A DNA stretch of 64,000 nucleotides, taken from positions 1,321,375 to 1,385,374 of the forward strand of contig NC_087072.1 in the NCBI RefSeq assembly GCF_026151205.1, in the 5' to 3' direction. The position numbers and the translations under genes are program-made. This DNA is from Bolinopsis microptera (lineage: Eukaryota; Ctenophora; Tentaculata; Lobata; Bolinopsidae). Shown in pieces: positions 44,146 to 55,410 of the stretch; positions within the stretch are counted from its first letter, which is position 1; every line of letters begins with the position of its first letter. The notes under the pieces were generated by a model that was not told where the DNA came from, made no database searches, and was given only the letters and a program-made list of their open reading frames with translations.

Positions 44146-44288
44146 TCTTGGCTTATTTGAATTATATGAAGGTAGTTTCAAATTGTAGAAATGGGAACAT
44201 TAGTCGTGTTCATTATGTATTTCTTTTCGTGATTATCAAGTATTTACAATTTAAACATTTGAATGCTTTTAGGGGCCCTTGTAACAAA

Positions 44289-47200
44289 ATGGCAAGAGTT
44301 TTCATCAACAATGTTGACAGTTACACTGGAGAGCAGCTTGCTAAGGTACTTTCAGAAATATTTATTTTCTCTCCTACAAATTACAATCTATATTATCAAG
44401 ATTCACCCAAATAACTTATCTATAGTTTTAGATATTTCGTCTGCTTGTGCTTGACATAACATTAAAATAGTAAAGATGCTTGACTGACTTGTTTGTTTGT
44501 TCAGATATTTTCGAACACTGTAGTTGGTTCAACTGTAGAGGAAGCTGTTGATGACGATGAGGTCTCACAACGTGCCCAAGTTAAATACGAAGTAGTTGGT
44601 ACTCTCTCAGACAGGACTGCTGCGAAACCATCTTGTGTCACCGAGATTGTTGAGGTAGGTTGCTCTTTCAGAGCAATAATCATTTTTGAAGTCTATGTCA
44701 CAAAATTTCGGTGTCACGTTCTCTAATGAAATAGTCAATTAGGAGGGGAAGTAGTGGTAGATACGACTAAGAGGAGGGAAGAAGTAGGAGGGGAAGTAGT
44801 GGTAGATACGACTAAGAGGAGGGAAGAAGTAGGAGGGGAAGTAGTGGTAGATACGACTAAGAGGAGGAAGAAGTAGGAGGGGAAGTAGTGGTAGATACGA
44901 CTAAGAGGAGGGAAGAAGTAGGAGGGGAAGTAGTGGTAGATACGACTAAGAGGAGGGAAGAAGTAGGAGGGGAAGTATTGGTAGATACGACTAAGAGGAG
45001 GGAAGAAGTAGGAGGGGAAGTAGTGGTAGATACGACTAAGAGGAGGAAGAAGTAGGAGGGGAAGTAGTGGTAGATACGACTAAGAGGAGGGAAGAAGTAG
45101 GAGGGGAAGTAGTGGTAGATACGACTAAGAGGAGGGGAGAAGTAGGAGGGGAAATAGTGGTAGATACGACTAAGAGGAGGGGAGAAGTAGGAGGGGAAGT
45201 AGTGGTAGATACGACTAAGAGGAGGGAAGAAGTAGGAGGGGAAGTAGTGGTAGATACGACTAAGAGGAGGGAAGAAGTAGGAGGGGAAGTAGTGGTAGAT
45301 ACGACTAAGAGGAGGGAAGAAGTAGGAGGGGAAGTAGTGGTAGATACGACTAAGAGGAGGGAAGAAGTTGGAGGGGAAGTAGTGGTAGATACGACTAAGA
45401 GGAGGGAAGAAGTAGGAGGGGAAGCAGTGGTAGATACGACTAAGAAGAGGGAAGAAGTAGGGGGGGAAGTAGTGGTAGATACGACGCATTTATCTAAATA
45501 TAGATATCTCGCAGGCTAAGAATGTAGACGACCTCCTTACAGCTCTCATCCAGTGCGATGTTGTTGTGTACGATGTTTCAACTTCTGAGTCCGAGGTTGA
45601 GGACTGCTTGCTGGCTTGTAATGGTATGCTTATCACAGAAACGTGATATTTGTGTTTCTTGATTTCTATTTTTGAGACTCTAGAAAATGTCCACTTTTAA
45701 CCGTATTTTACTTTCTAATTATTTTCAACTTCAGCCCTTCATGAGCAGATTGCCAACTTCAAAAGCCCAAAAACTTTTATCTGTTTATCAAGTGTTATGA
45801 CTTGGTGCAAGACGAAACCCAACGAACCGGTTAGATTGATGCTACAGCTTATTTTCTTTTCCTATTCAATCAATAGTTACAACAAGTATTGAAATTCCTC
45901 ACAAATTTCCTGATTTTCTTACATTTCCTATTAAAAGTTACTCATCTCTCTGTTTTAGGCTATCGAGGTTAGTGTATTTGACAGGTAAAACGTTCAGTGG
46001 CGTAAAATAAAATGTGTTGCTTGTAAAAACAAATTGCAGCAGTTTCTAACTGTAGTTATTATTTGTATATTACTATGGTTTACAGTGCATTATTTGTATA
46101 TTACTATGGTGTAAAGTGCATAAAAATTGCACTGAAGGGGGCCCTTAGAAAATTCAGATATGGGTCCCTCATTTGACCATCAATTACGGTTTCCTGATTA
46201 TTCGGCTGAATGAAGGAGATTGTATTATAGAAGTCCTTTAGAAGTGTTAGCGCACCATCTTTGTGAAATTCGTCCGTGTTGCATTAACACATGTTATGTA
46301 AACAAAGCACTGATAACTGAAACTATTTTCAAGCTTTTTTGTGAGACTGAAATGATTTAGGACGAACCGGAACAGCCATTCACAGAAGAAGATTATCGCA
46401 GAAGAAAACCCCATCCTAATTTCAAGAGCGAGATTAAGTGAGTTGAGAAAACTGATAATAATTTTTTGAATCCAGTATGACTTGATCTTTTTTCTGATTC
46501 ATTTTAATCCAAATTATCTCTAACTACTTCGCTCATTTCAGTGTCGAAAAACAAGTTATCAAGTTGGGCAAAACGGTGAGTTCGATCGGTCGCCAATTTA
46601 ATACTGTGTTTACGTGGGACGCGAAGATAATTTTGTGCATATTATTGTTTGTCTAAATGCGCGGTTACCTAGCAACCTGACGATAAACTGCGGACGCGCG
46701 CAGCATCGAGATACAACTATCTTTTTGCCTTCAAATAAGTAACTAGCTGTGAAAACATACTAACATGATAGTGATAAGATTGAGAAATAAGAGAATTATA
46801 TAGAATCCTCGGCCCTCGCATGTCAGCTTCAAATACATTTCGGATACTGGATAGTCACTGTTTTAAGTGAACGGAATACGACGATGAATATTGAATGAGT
46901 TTGTCTTATTATGTTTTATCTCAGGACAAAACCAGGTTCCTGACTTATGTTGTGGCTGCGGGACTTCCGTACGGAGGAAAAGAAGACATTTTCCATTACT
47001 TCTTCAAGGTTCTTCATCTCAATATTTCCTTTTGTTTCATGGAAATTATGATATCGAAATAATGACTAGAGTCTAGACATCATTTTCAATATATGATGAA
47101 TTGTCTACGATTAATCATTAATGTTTCTGTTAACAAAACAGCATTTAACTCTCCTAACCCAAGGTGGCTTGGCACGGTGACACAGAGGCTCTGAACATCA

Positions 47201-50200
47201 TTGGAACAGGAGAGAACATCATCCCCTCAATACATGTCCAGGATCTCAGTAACATTGTTACCTCTGTTGCAGATGCTAAACCCAAAACTCGTTATATTGT
47301 AGCTGTTGATGATTCGATGAACTCTATGACTGATATTATCACTGTAAGTCGCGCTCATTTGCACGGTTCTACTGATATTACTAGCTTATGATATACATGG
47401 AACATTAACAGTTCCGGCCTTTGGAACACCAGCATTTTCATCGGATAGAGTTAATAGAAACCTTGCGTGTCAAAACTATAAATTTTAGCAAAACTAATTC
47501 ATGAAGAAAACATAATGAAACCTTTGACAGTGTATAAGCAAGAACCTGGGGACGGGAAACGTGATGAACATAACCCGAGAAGAAGCGCTTCTAATCCCGG
47601 AGATTAGTCAGAGAGTGTTTGATATTCTCTCTGTCAACTTAAGAATGGAGGGTACCTGGATTAAAGAGGGGGCAAAGTTTGAGTGGGTATCAGAGGTAAG
47701 CTAACTGGTTAAAGAGAAATTGTAAAAAGTGTGATTAATAAATTGCCGAGTTTAGGTTTTAAAGTGGGATTGTTCGGAGTTCACTAGTATTCATACGTAT
47801 TTCAGACAGGAATCCTTGAGAATATAACAACAGTTGTAGACGAGTACAAGAGATCACGAGGACTTCTGCCAATAAGACTGTGTGTAATGGGACCACCAGC
47901 TGCAGGGAAGTCTCTGATAGCCTCCCAGCTCTGCCAACACTACAAACTGCATCACCTCAAGATAGCTGACGTTATACAGCAATCCATAGAAAAGCTGGTT
48001 AGTGTGCCTACATTCATATAGCTGGGTGTTTAAACTTATAGGTCCCAACCACTGCATGACTGCAGGGTTAAACATTTCATATCAGCAGTAACTAGACAAG
48101 TTTACTGTAATGAAAAACGGCCAGTTCTGGCGTCTGGACTTGCAATCAGCTTACACAACATATAACATTAATGCCCTCAGAAAAACATCACGCTAGCTCA
48201 TGTAGGTATACTGGTAGCCAGTTGTGTACAGTAAAACCCCGATTTACCGCGAAGTTTGGGGGAAAGAAACAACCGCGGTAAATCGGGGTTCGCAGTAATT
48301 TGGAGGTTTTGATTGTTCACATTGTGCATGTTAAGCCCAATTAAATTTGGGAAAAGGAAATAGCCGTGGTAAATTGTGGTTTACGGCAAATCTGGGCACT
48401 GTAAATCGGGGTTTTACTGTAGTTCATCGTGATGTAAAATGTATGGAAGCAGTCGTGGAAACTTGTAGTGCAAGCACTGTGCACTGTGCTGTACGAATAG
48501 TGAATACCCATGTAACATTGTACCCTGTTCAGGAGAAGCAGGCAGCTAGAGCGGAGTCTGAGGAAGGAGAGGAGGATGACGAGTCAGCCCAGCAGGCTCA
48601 GGAGACCCTGGACTTGCTGAACGAGAGTAAACAGGAGAATAATGGTAAGAGTACTGAGGAGTGAGGTCCTACATGGCAGGTTAACTTCCAACACTTTATC
48701 TGGAATTGATTTTATGTGATTTACCTACTTATACTTCACTTTTAGATCGATACGAAGACCAGTACATTATCCAGTTCTTCACGGAGAAGTTGCTTTCTAT
48801 GCCGTGTCAGAACCAAGGTTTTGTGATGGACGGGTTCCCCAAGACCTACAGTCAGGCTAAAGAGCTGTTTGGAAATAAGGAGGAGGCGGAGGACGAGGAC
48901 GCACCCAGATTGGAATTCAACTCTAAAATCATGCCAGGTCAGTTAGAGAGACTATATTATCAAGTAGAGTTTCCAGTTAGGTTTAGTGTTTTCAACTCTA
49001 AGATCATGCCAGGTCAGTTAGAGAGTATATATTATCAAGTAGAGTTTCCAGTTAGGTTTAGTGTTTTCAACTCTAAGATCATGCCAGGTCAGTTAGAGAG
49101 TATATATTATCAAGTAGAGTTTCCAGTTAGGTTTAGTGTTTTCAACTCTAAGATCATGCCAGGTCAGCTAGAGAGAATATATTATCATGTAGAGTTTCCA
49201 GTTAGGTTTAGTGTTTTCAACTCTAAGATCATGCCAGGTCAGTTAGAGAGAATATATTATCATGTAGAGATTCCAGTTAGGTTTAGTGTTTTCAACTCTA
49301 AGATCATGCCAGGTCAGTTAGAGAGACTATATTATCAAGTAGAGTTTCCAGTTAGGTTTAGTGTTTTCAACTCTAAGATCATGCCAGGTCAGTTAGAGAG
49401 ACTATATTATCTTGTAGAGTTTCCAGTTAGGTTTAGTGTTTTCAACTCTAAGATCATGCCTGGTCAGTTAGAGAGACTATATTATCAAGTACAGTTTCCT
49501 GTTAGGTTTAGTGTTTTCAACTCTAAGATCATGCCAGGTCAGTTAGAGAGAATATATTATCAAGTAGAGTTTCCAGTTAGGTTTAGTGTTTTCAACTCTA
49601 AGATCATGCCAGGTCAGTTAGAGAGAATATATTATCAAGTAGAGTTTCCAGTTAGGTTTAGTGTTTTCAACTCTAAGATCATGCCAGGTCAGTTAGAGAG
49701 ACTATATTATCAAGTAGAGTTTCCAGTTAGGTTTAGTGTTTTCAACTCTAAGATCATGCCAGGTCAGTTAGAGAGAATATATTATCAAGTAGAGTTTCCA
49801 GTTAGGTTTAGTGTTTTCAACTCTAAGATCATGCCAGGTCAGTTAGAGAGACTATATTATCAAGTAGAGTTTCCAGTTAGGTTTAGTGTTTTCAACTCTA
49901 AGATCATGCCAGGTCAGTTAGAGAGACTATATTATCAAGTAGAGTTTCCAGTTAGGTTTAGTGTTTTCAACTCTAAGATCATGCCAGGTCAGTTAGAGAG
50001 AATATATAATCAAGTAGAGTTTCCAGTTAGGTTTAGTGTTTTCAACTCTAAGATCATGCCAGGTCAGTTAGAGAGACTATATTATCAAGTAGAGTTTCCA
50101 GTTAGGTTTAGTGTTTTCAACTCTAAGATCATGCCAGGTTAGTTAGAGAGAATATATAATCAAGTAGAGTTTCCAGTTAGGTTTAGTGTTTTCAACTCTA

Positions 50201-52002
50201 AGATCATGCCAGGTCAGTTAGAGAGACTATATTATCAAGTAGAGTTTCCAGTTAGGTTTAGTGTTTTCAACTCTAAGATCATGCCAGGTCAGTTAGAGAG
50301 AATATATTATCAAGTAGAGTTTCCAGTTAGGTTTAGTGTTTTCAACTCTAAGATCATGCCAGGTCAGTTAGAGAGACTATATTATCAAGTAGAGTTTCCA
50401 GTTAGGTTTAGTGTTTTCAACTCTAAGATCATGCCAGGTCAGTTAGAGAGAATATATTATCAAGTAGAGTTTCCAGTTAGGTTTAGTGTTTTCAACTCTA
50501 AGATCATGCCAGGTCAGTTAGAGAGAATATATTATCAAGTAGAGTTTCCAGTTAGGTTTAGTGTTTTCAACTCTAAGATCATGCCAGGTCAGTTAGAGAG
50601 ACTATATTATCAAGTAGAGTTTCCAGTTAGGTTTAGTGTTTTCAACTCTAAGATCATGCCAGGTCAGTTAGAGAGAATATAGTATCAAGTAGAGTTTCCT
50701 GTTAGGTTTAGTGTTTTCAACTCTAAGATCATGCCAGGTCAGTTAGAGAGAATATATTATCAAGTAGAGTTTCCAGTTAGGTTTAGTGTTTTGTTCCTGA
50801 AACCGATCAGCGAAGTATTTTGCTATCTTTTGTAACTAATAAACAAGAGTCTGGTGTTAAAATTAATATTTCAGAGGTGGTAATCTCGCTGGATGCGGAA
50901 GACGACTTCCTGAAAAAGCGAATTATGAACCTGCCGGAATCAGTTGTAGCAGGAACTCACAATACAGAGGACCTGTTCCTAAAGCGACTAGCTGAGTTCA
51001 GGGCCATCAACACAGACGATCAGACTGTGCTGAACTACTTTGACGAGCTCGAGGTTCACCCTGAGCATCTCAATATTGCAGCTGATACTTCCTCTAACAT
51101 GTCCCAGGTTATACACATCACATATAATATGTTACACATAACATAACATACACACATCTTTGTTATAGACAAAGATCGGACGATAGTTTTTTTACTCGAC
51201 AACAAGATTTTTATAGAAATAGAATTCTACAATGATATAATCCATCGATTCTTTCTGGTTTGACAACTGATATCCCAGGTGATGGAGAAAATTGTAAAGA
51301 CTGTTGGTAAGCCCAGGAACTATGGTCCTACTCAAGAAGAGCAGTTAGAACTTGAACGGCTCGGAATGGAAAAGAAAATCAAGAAAGAAGCTCTGGAGAA
51401 GTTGGAACTTCAGAGGAAAGAAGAGGAGGAAAAGAAGGAGACACAACGCAGAAAAGAAGAGTGGGTGAGTGGAAGATCGCGTGTAATCTTTTGTTGGAAT
51501 TGGATGAAGTTGAATATTGCTAGATGCTAAATGTACCTGATTATATAATTGCACATATTATTTCTCAGTTTAAGTTGTGACAAATAAATAGTCACCTGAT
51601 ATGATATTATGTCTCCTGATAGGATATTATCACATCAATGTGCTGTATAGTAGTGACGCTAAATTGTTTCCCAGGCAACCCGTGTAAAAGAGGTGAAGGA
51701 GCAGGAGGAGGAAGTGCTGCAAGCTCAGAGCTACCCTCTGAGAAACTACCTGATGAAGCATGTCATGCCCACTCTTAACCAGGGTCTTATTGAAGTGTGC
51801 AAAGTTAGACCTGAGGACGCTATTGATTACTTGGTAAGTTGGTAGAGCAGTTTTCTAACAGACACCCACTTATTTGTTAAGTTATAGATAAAAAGTACTA
51901 CTATCTTATCTGTACGAGATGATAGAGTAACCTTACTGAATACTGATAACGTATTCCCACCAGGCGGAGTATTTGTTCGAGCACAACCCACAAGTGGATT
52001 GA
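44289..52002 (+). CDS. AK7: adenylate kinase 7 (axonemal), 16 exons
   Basis: Complete gene, about 687 aa. Exons: 44289-44345, 44505-44654, 45515-45623, 45735-45829, 46361-46437, 46542-46575, 46925-47008, 47164-47343, 47531-47695, 47806-47997, 48533-48644, 48746-48937, 50875-51107, 51279-51464, 51675-51833 and 51964-52002. All introns are GT-AG and the phases agree. The N-terminal half is the epimerase-like region characteristic of AK7 ([39 protein letters not shown]). The kinase has a P-loop GPPAAGKS, then [11 protein letters not shown], the lid-side [12 protein letters not shown] and [16 protein letters not shown] charged coiled coil follows. The C-terminus is a Dpy-30 motif ([20 protein letters not shown]...[12 protein letters not shown]). 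AK7 acts in nucleotide balance of motile cilia and flagella. Introns carry a 45-bp minisatellite, a Tigger-like MITE and a 75-bp minisatellite. Exon 12 plus its array forms a long open frame that is not itself a gene. Confidence 0.94.
44741..45484 (+). repeat. 45-bp minisatellite in AK7 intron 2
   Basis: About 16.5 tandem copies of a purine-rich 45-bp unit (GGAGGGGAAGTAGTGGTAGA + TACGACTAAGAGGAGGGAAG...). A few copies lose one G. The + strand is almost pure purine apart from the ATACGACT segment. It ends 30 bp before exon 3. Its open frames ([15 protein letters not shown] repeats) are a by-product of a unit length divisible by three. Confidence 0.95.
48229..48419. mobile_element. pogo/Tigger-like MITE in AK7 intron 10
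   Basis: Inverted ends CAGTAAAACCCCGATTTAC and GTAAATCGGGGTTTTACTG are perfect over 19 bp. TA flanks both sides (48227-48228 and 48420-48421). It is 191 bp, non-coding. A further CGCGGTAAATCGGGGTTCGC copy lies inside at about 48273-48292. End sequence and TA duplication fit the pogo/Tigger group. Confidence 0.88.
48916..50792 (+). repeat. 75-bp minisatellite carrying an AK7 exon end and its 5' splice site, ~25 copies
   Basis: Each 75-bp unit holds the last ~22 nt of AK7 exon 12 (TTCAACTCTAAGATCATGCC + AG) followed by ~53 nt of intron starting GTCAGTTAGAGAG. The CAG|GTCAGT donor therefore recurs every 75 bp from 48937/48938 to 50737/50738 (25 sites). Units stay in frame with exon 12 until a TAG at about 50140; another TAG lies near 50682. 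Two main unit variants (GAGACTATATT and GAGAATATATT) are intermixed. The true exon 13 begins at 50875. Confidence 0.95.
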
Positions 52003-52189
52003 TGTGTAACTGAGCGACACCACACTGCCGGTTCGGACATTGAGAGAACGGATATATCCTGTCACATTCCTTGGATTCCGGACCTGGAGACCCCAACCTC
52101 CGAACTGGCCGCGGTGGAGCATGAGATACATGTGTGTGCTCCCCGAAGTCGAGACAGTTTAGAAAGAGGACAAGGCGGCCCCATCTCAA

Positions 52190-52515
52190 GAAACAAATAT
52201 TGGGTGGGGCCGCAGCTCCTTCACTCTAGATGTTGAATAGTATGGTGTCGTTCTTTGCCTTTTTCGAACAATTTACAGGGATCTAGATTTAAAGTAAGAG
52301 GCAGCTCTGGAGTGTCGAGTTAGCTGTCGCTTGAAATATGCTGAGATTTATCTTACATTACACGATCGAATCCAAAATGTATGTAGTATAATTTGTAATT
52401 ACGTAGAGTATTTTATTACGTCAGAAATATTTTTGTTGTAATTAAAGCCTTTCACTGACTAAAGGAAACCAGAAAATTGTTGGCCAAACTTCGTGAAAAC
52501 TAGAAAGGTAGCGCA
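52190..52515 (+). repeat. AK7 3'-flank segment, duplicated at 53460-54175
   Basis: From AAATATTGGGTGGGGCCGCA through GAACAATTTACAGGGATC to GAAAACTAGAAAGGTAGCGC. The second copy follows the same order but has a SINE between ACAATTTAC and AGGGCAC. Confidence 0.85.
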
Positions 52516-52701
52516 AAGCTAAGGAGTAAGGGGTAGTTCACATATTACGTACCGGTTACGGAGGGGGAGGTTAACAATTATCCAAAAGGTGAACGACCTC
52601 TAAGAGAGTACGTACTGATCGTGTGCTAAACTAATACCCGCAACCCAGAGTGGGCCCTGGAGATTTCAGTTTGTAAATTTTTGGTCTTTTCGAGAAAATT
52701 T

Positions 52702-53225
52702 GTACCCAGATACCCCTGGACAATGAACATGGACCGAAGTAGCCATGCAGTTGCAGCTACACGATAAATTGGAATTATAGCCTTGAGGAAACTAATTAAA
52801 ATGTCTGAGTCATGTTGCAAACACTGCCAACCCCTGAGTAATCCTAGAGGTGTCAGATCTCAACCAACTACAAGGATACTTAATAATTGTGTCCCCATTG
52901 CCCCAGGACCTATGTCTACTACTAAAGATCTAGCCTCAGACCATTCAGACCCTGCCTTAGTACCCAGATACCCTGATACCCCTGGACAATTAACATGAAC
53001 CGAAGTAGCCATGCAGTTGCAGCTACATTGGATAAATTGGAATTATAGCCTTGAGGAAACCAATTAAACTGTCTGAGTCATGTTGCAAACACTGCCAACC
53101 CCTGAGTAATCCCTGAGTCATCAGATCTCAACCAACTACAAGGATATTTAATAATTGTGTCCCCATTGACCAAGGACGTACGTCTAGCCTCAGACCATTC
53201 AGACCCGACCATTCAGACCCTACCT
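52702..53225 (+). repeat. ~266-bp tandem duplication
   Basis: 52702-52967 and 52968-53225 share CCTGGACAATGAACATG-like, CATGCAGTTGCAGCTAC, GAGTCATGTTGCAAACACTG and CCTCAGACCATTCAGACCC. No coding capacity supported. Confidence 0.85.
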
Positions 53226-53459
53226 ATAGCCATCCTTTAACAGTACACGGGACGTGTTAGTCGAATTAACAGAGGAGACATCCTAAACGAAGTATGTGAA
53301 CGGTTGAAATGGAGTAGAATGGGCTTATAAAAGAAACAAAGTCTTGCGGAGGCTTGGTTCGTGGTCCCTAAAATATCTTACTGGGGAATAGGGATCTCAA
53401 TTCTCAGCAGTGGCGTCATGCCACTGATTCTCAGGCTTCTTTACTTTTTACTTGCAGTG

Positions 53460-54175
53460 TTCATAAAGCAAATATTGGTTGGGGCCGCAGCTCATTCACT
53501 AAATCTGTTGTATAGTGTGGTCTTCAGGTCTTGTTCTTTGCTTTTTTCGAACAATTTACTTTTTTACGGCCAGGTAGCGCAGTTGGTTAGAACGCCTGTC
53601 TTACAATCGTTAGGTTGCGAGTTCGAAACCCACTGACTGCCTGGTCGTGGGGTGAGCGTCGTCGACGTTCAGCTAAGGATCATGAGTGGTCCATGCAGCC
53701 CCCCGGTCTACTCAGCCGAATACTCGAGAAATCGGGTGTGAGGGTTAAATGAGGAGCTGCACATTGCAGCAAAGTCTCGGACGAAGAAAGTATGGTACAC
53801 ACTACCTTAACCGTCACTGGCCATAAAGATCCTTCGGCTTCCTGTAATTGGCTGGTTGCACTTGTGTAACATTGTGGCTGTTGGAATACACCGAAGTAAA
53901 ATAAGTGTCTAGATTAAAAAAAAATGTTAAACAGGGCACAAGATAAAAAGTAAGGCGCAGCCGGCAGCTCTCGAGTATTGAGTAAGCTGTCGCTTTAACA
54001 TGTTGAGATTTATATTACATTACGAGATTGAATCCAAAATGTAGTAGTATGTAATTACGTAGAGTTTGGTGTTACGTCAGAAATATTTTTGTTGTAATTC
54101 AAGCCTTTCACTACTAAAGGAAACCAGAGAATTATTTACCAAACCTCATGAAAACTAGACAGCGCAAAACTGAGA
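53460..54175 (+). repeat. second copy of the AK7 3'-flank segment, split by a SINE
   Basis: 53465-53559 and 53930-54175 together match 52190-52515. The SINE at 53568-53924 lies between the halves. Confidence 0.85.
53568..53924 (+). mobile_element. tRNA-headed SINE, copy 1
   Basis: The head 53568-53646 folds as a tRNA: the acceptor arms GGCCAGG and CCTGGTC pair with one G-T, the A box is TAGCGCAGTTGG and the B box is GAGTTCGAAACC. The body is the one shared with the SINE at 13943-14305. The tail is CCGAAGTAAAATAAGTGTCT followed by a 9-base A run (53916-53924). The head is distinct from that of the other copy. No clean target duplication was found, although the empty site is known from 52275-52285. 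Confidence 0.92.
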
Positions 54176-54179
54176 AAGT

Positions 54180-55258
54180 ATTCGCGTGATAATTGAAGTT
54201 TGCATTGATGGATGGCATCCGCGCGTTCCGTAAAATAACACTCATGCGTTCTAGAGCAGTTAATGTTCTAACAGTGTTACTATACAATGAGTTCCTTTCA
54301 TTATGTGAATAAGAACCAGCCCAAATAATTACAGATCAATTATCTTGTTTGGAGAATAAAGCAGTTTAGATTTGAACCATGTTTACAATAAGACGTTTTA
54401 TCGAGTCAATGTGTCACACAGTATTGCATTAACGCAACAAGACATGTCACATGGTATTAGAAGAGATGGAAAATAATTTCCTTGCAATTTTGCAAGAACA
54501 CCTCCTCTTCTAGTTACTGGGGTTGTAAGAGGGTCGACCTTGTACACTCCAGGTCTAATTGATAAATTGGAGCTCATTAATAATATACATCCTTCTAGGA
54601 CTGGAGGTAATTTGATACCACAAATGTAGTGGACAAGAGTATAGAAACTTCGGATTGATTTATAGTTGGGATAAAAAGATACAAAATCTTTTAAACAACA
54701 AAGAATTCTGAAACTAATCTACGAACAGAAACTGCTTCGAATAATTTCATGTTACCGGTCGGTAACAAAGATTGAGGTGCGAAGTGATTGGCTAAAATAA
54801 ACTATAGACTGTAAAACATCGAGTTCTGCACAGACCACAACTAATATCGTAAGGATAAATTGTCGAATAGACATCGCAATTTGAGTATTTTTGGTTTTTG
54901 TATGTGTGTTAATTGGATCAGAGATTCCAGCCGAATACTTACTCATTAGTCATTATGCACATTGCACACATCAATCGATGTTTTACAGTTGTTTACCTAA
55001 AAGTAATCAGTCAACACCGACAGTTGCCCCCACATAAAAGCAAAATCCATTCCGTCAAAAAGTCAAACTTGAACTAAAACGGGAACATCGGTCAGAACAA
55101 TATAACAATGATTAAACAACAGTATTCATTACAACACTATGTACATCTTGCCCCCTCTATCTGTACAATCGTCAAATTTCCCGAAACCTTGTTTCGAACA
55201 TTCCAACACATTCTAGCAAACACTCTTAATAACTCGTGATCTTCTCCCATCTGATCAT
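54180..55258. other. intergenic between AK7 and the Hippo kinase, no gene
   Basis: No coding domain recognised. The right-hand part probably contains the 3' UTR of the minus-strand kinase. Confidence 0.5.
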
Positions 55259-55260
55259 CT

Positions 55261-55304
55261 GTCACGTGGTGTGATGACGTCACGTGGTGTGATGACGTCA
55301 CGTG
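55261..55304. promoter_or_regulatory. tandem CRE/E-box repeat (TGACGTCA and CACGTG)
   Basis: GTCACGTGGTGTGATGAC is repeated in a 20-bp tandem. This gives two TGACGTCA (CREB/ATF-type) and three CACGTG (E-box) palindromes within 44 bp, just 3' of the kinase stop codon. Binding is not shown by sequence alone. Confidence 0.5.
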
Positions 55305-55410
55305 AATATCTCGCTACAACTTTATCTACCTTTTAGCTCTCTCTGTACATTCTTCACGTGTCTAGAGTGGCTTCTTCTTCCTTATCTTCTCTTATCCTCT
55401 TCTCTAGTGC

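Noticed and set aside
45067-45519. 150-aa open frame of [15 protein letters not shown] repeats (and a 210-aa antisense frame)
   Set aside because: Translation of the 45-bp intronic minisatellite; some units have lost a base and the real AK7 exon 3 starts at 45515 in a different context.
45964-45989. Possible micro-exon (AG|GCTATCGAGG...GACAG|GT) in AK7
   Set aside because: Its 26-nt length would break the phase-0 junction between the neighbouring exons, which already join correctly.
48706-50142. 478-aa ORF with 25-residue repeats
   Set aside because: This is AK7 exon 12 read through its donor into the 75-bp array. Family comparison places the exon end at 48937 (KIMP joined to EVVISLDA).
51827-52189. 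120-aa minus-strand ORF downstream of AK7
   Set aside because: Overlaps the last AK7 exon and its duplicated 3' flank; no recognisable domain.
53568-53646. Stand-alone tRNA gene
   Set aside because: The tRNA-like fold continues into a conserved body shared with a second copy and ends in an A-run, so it is the head of a SINE.
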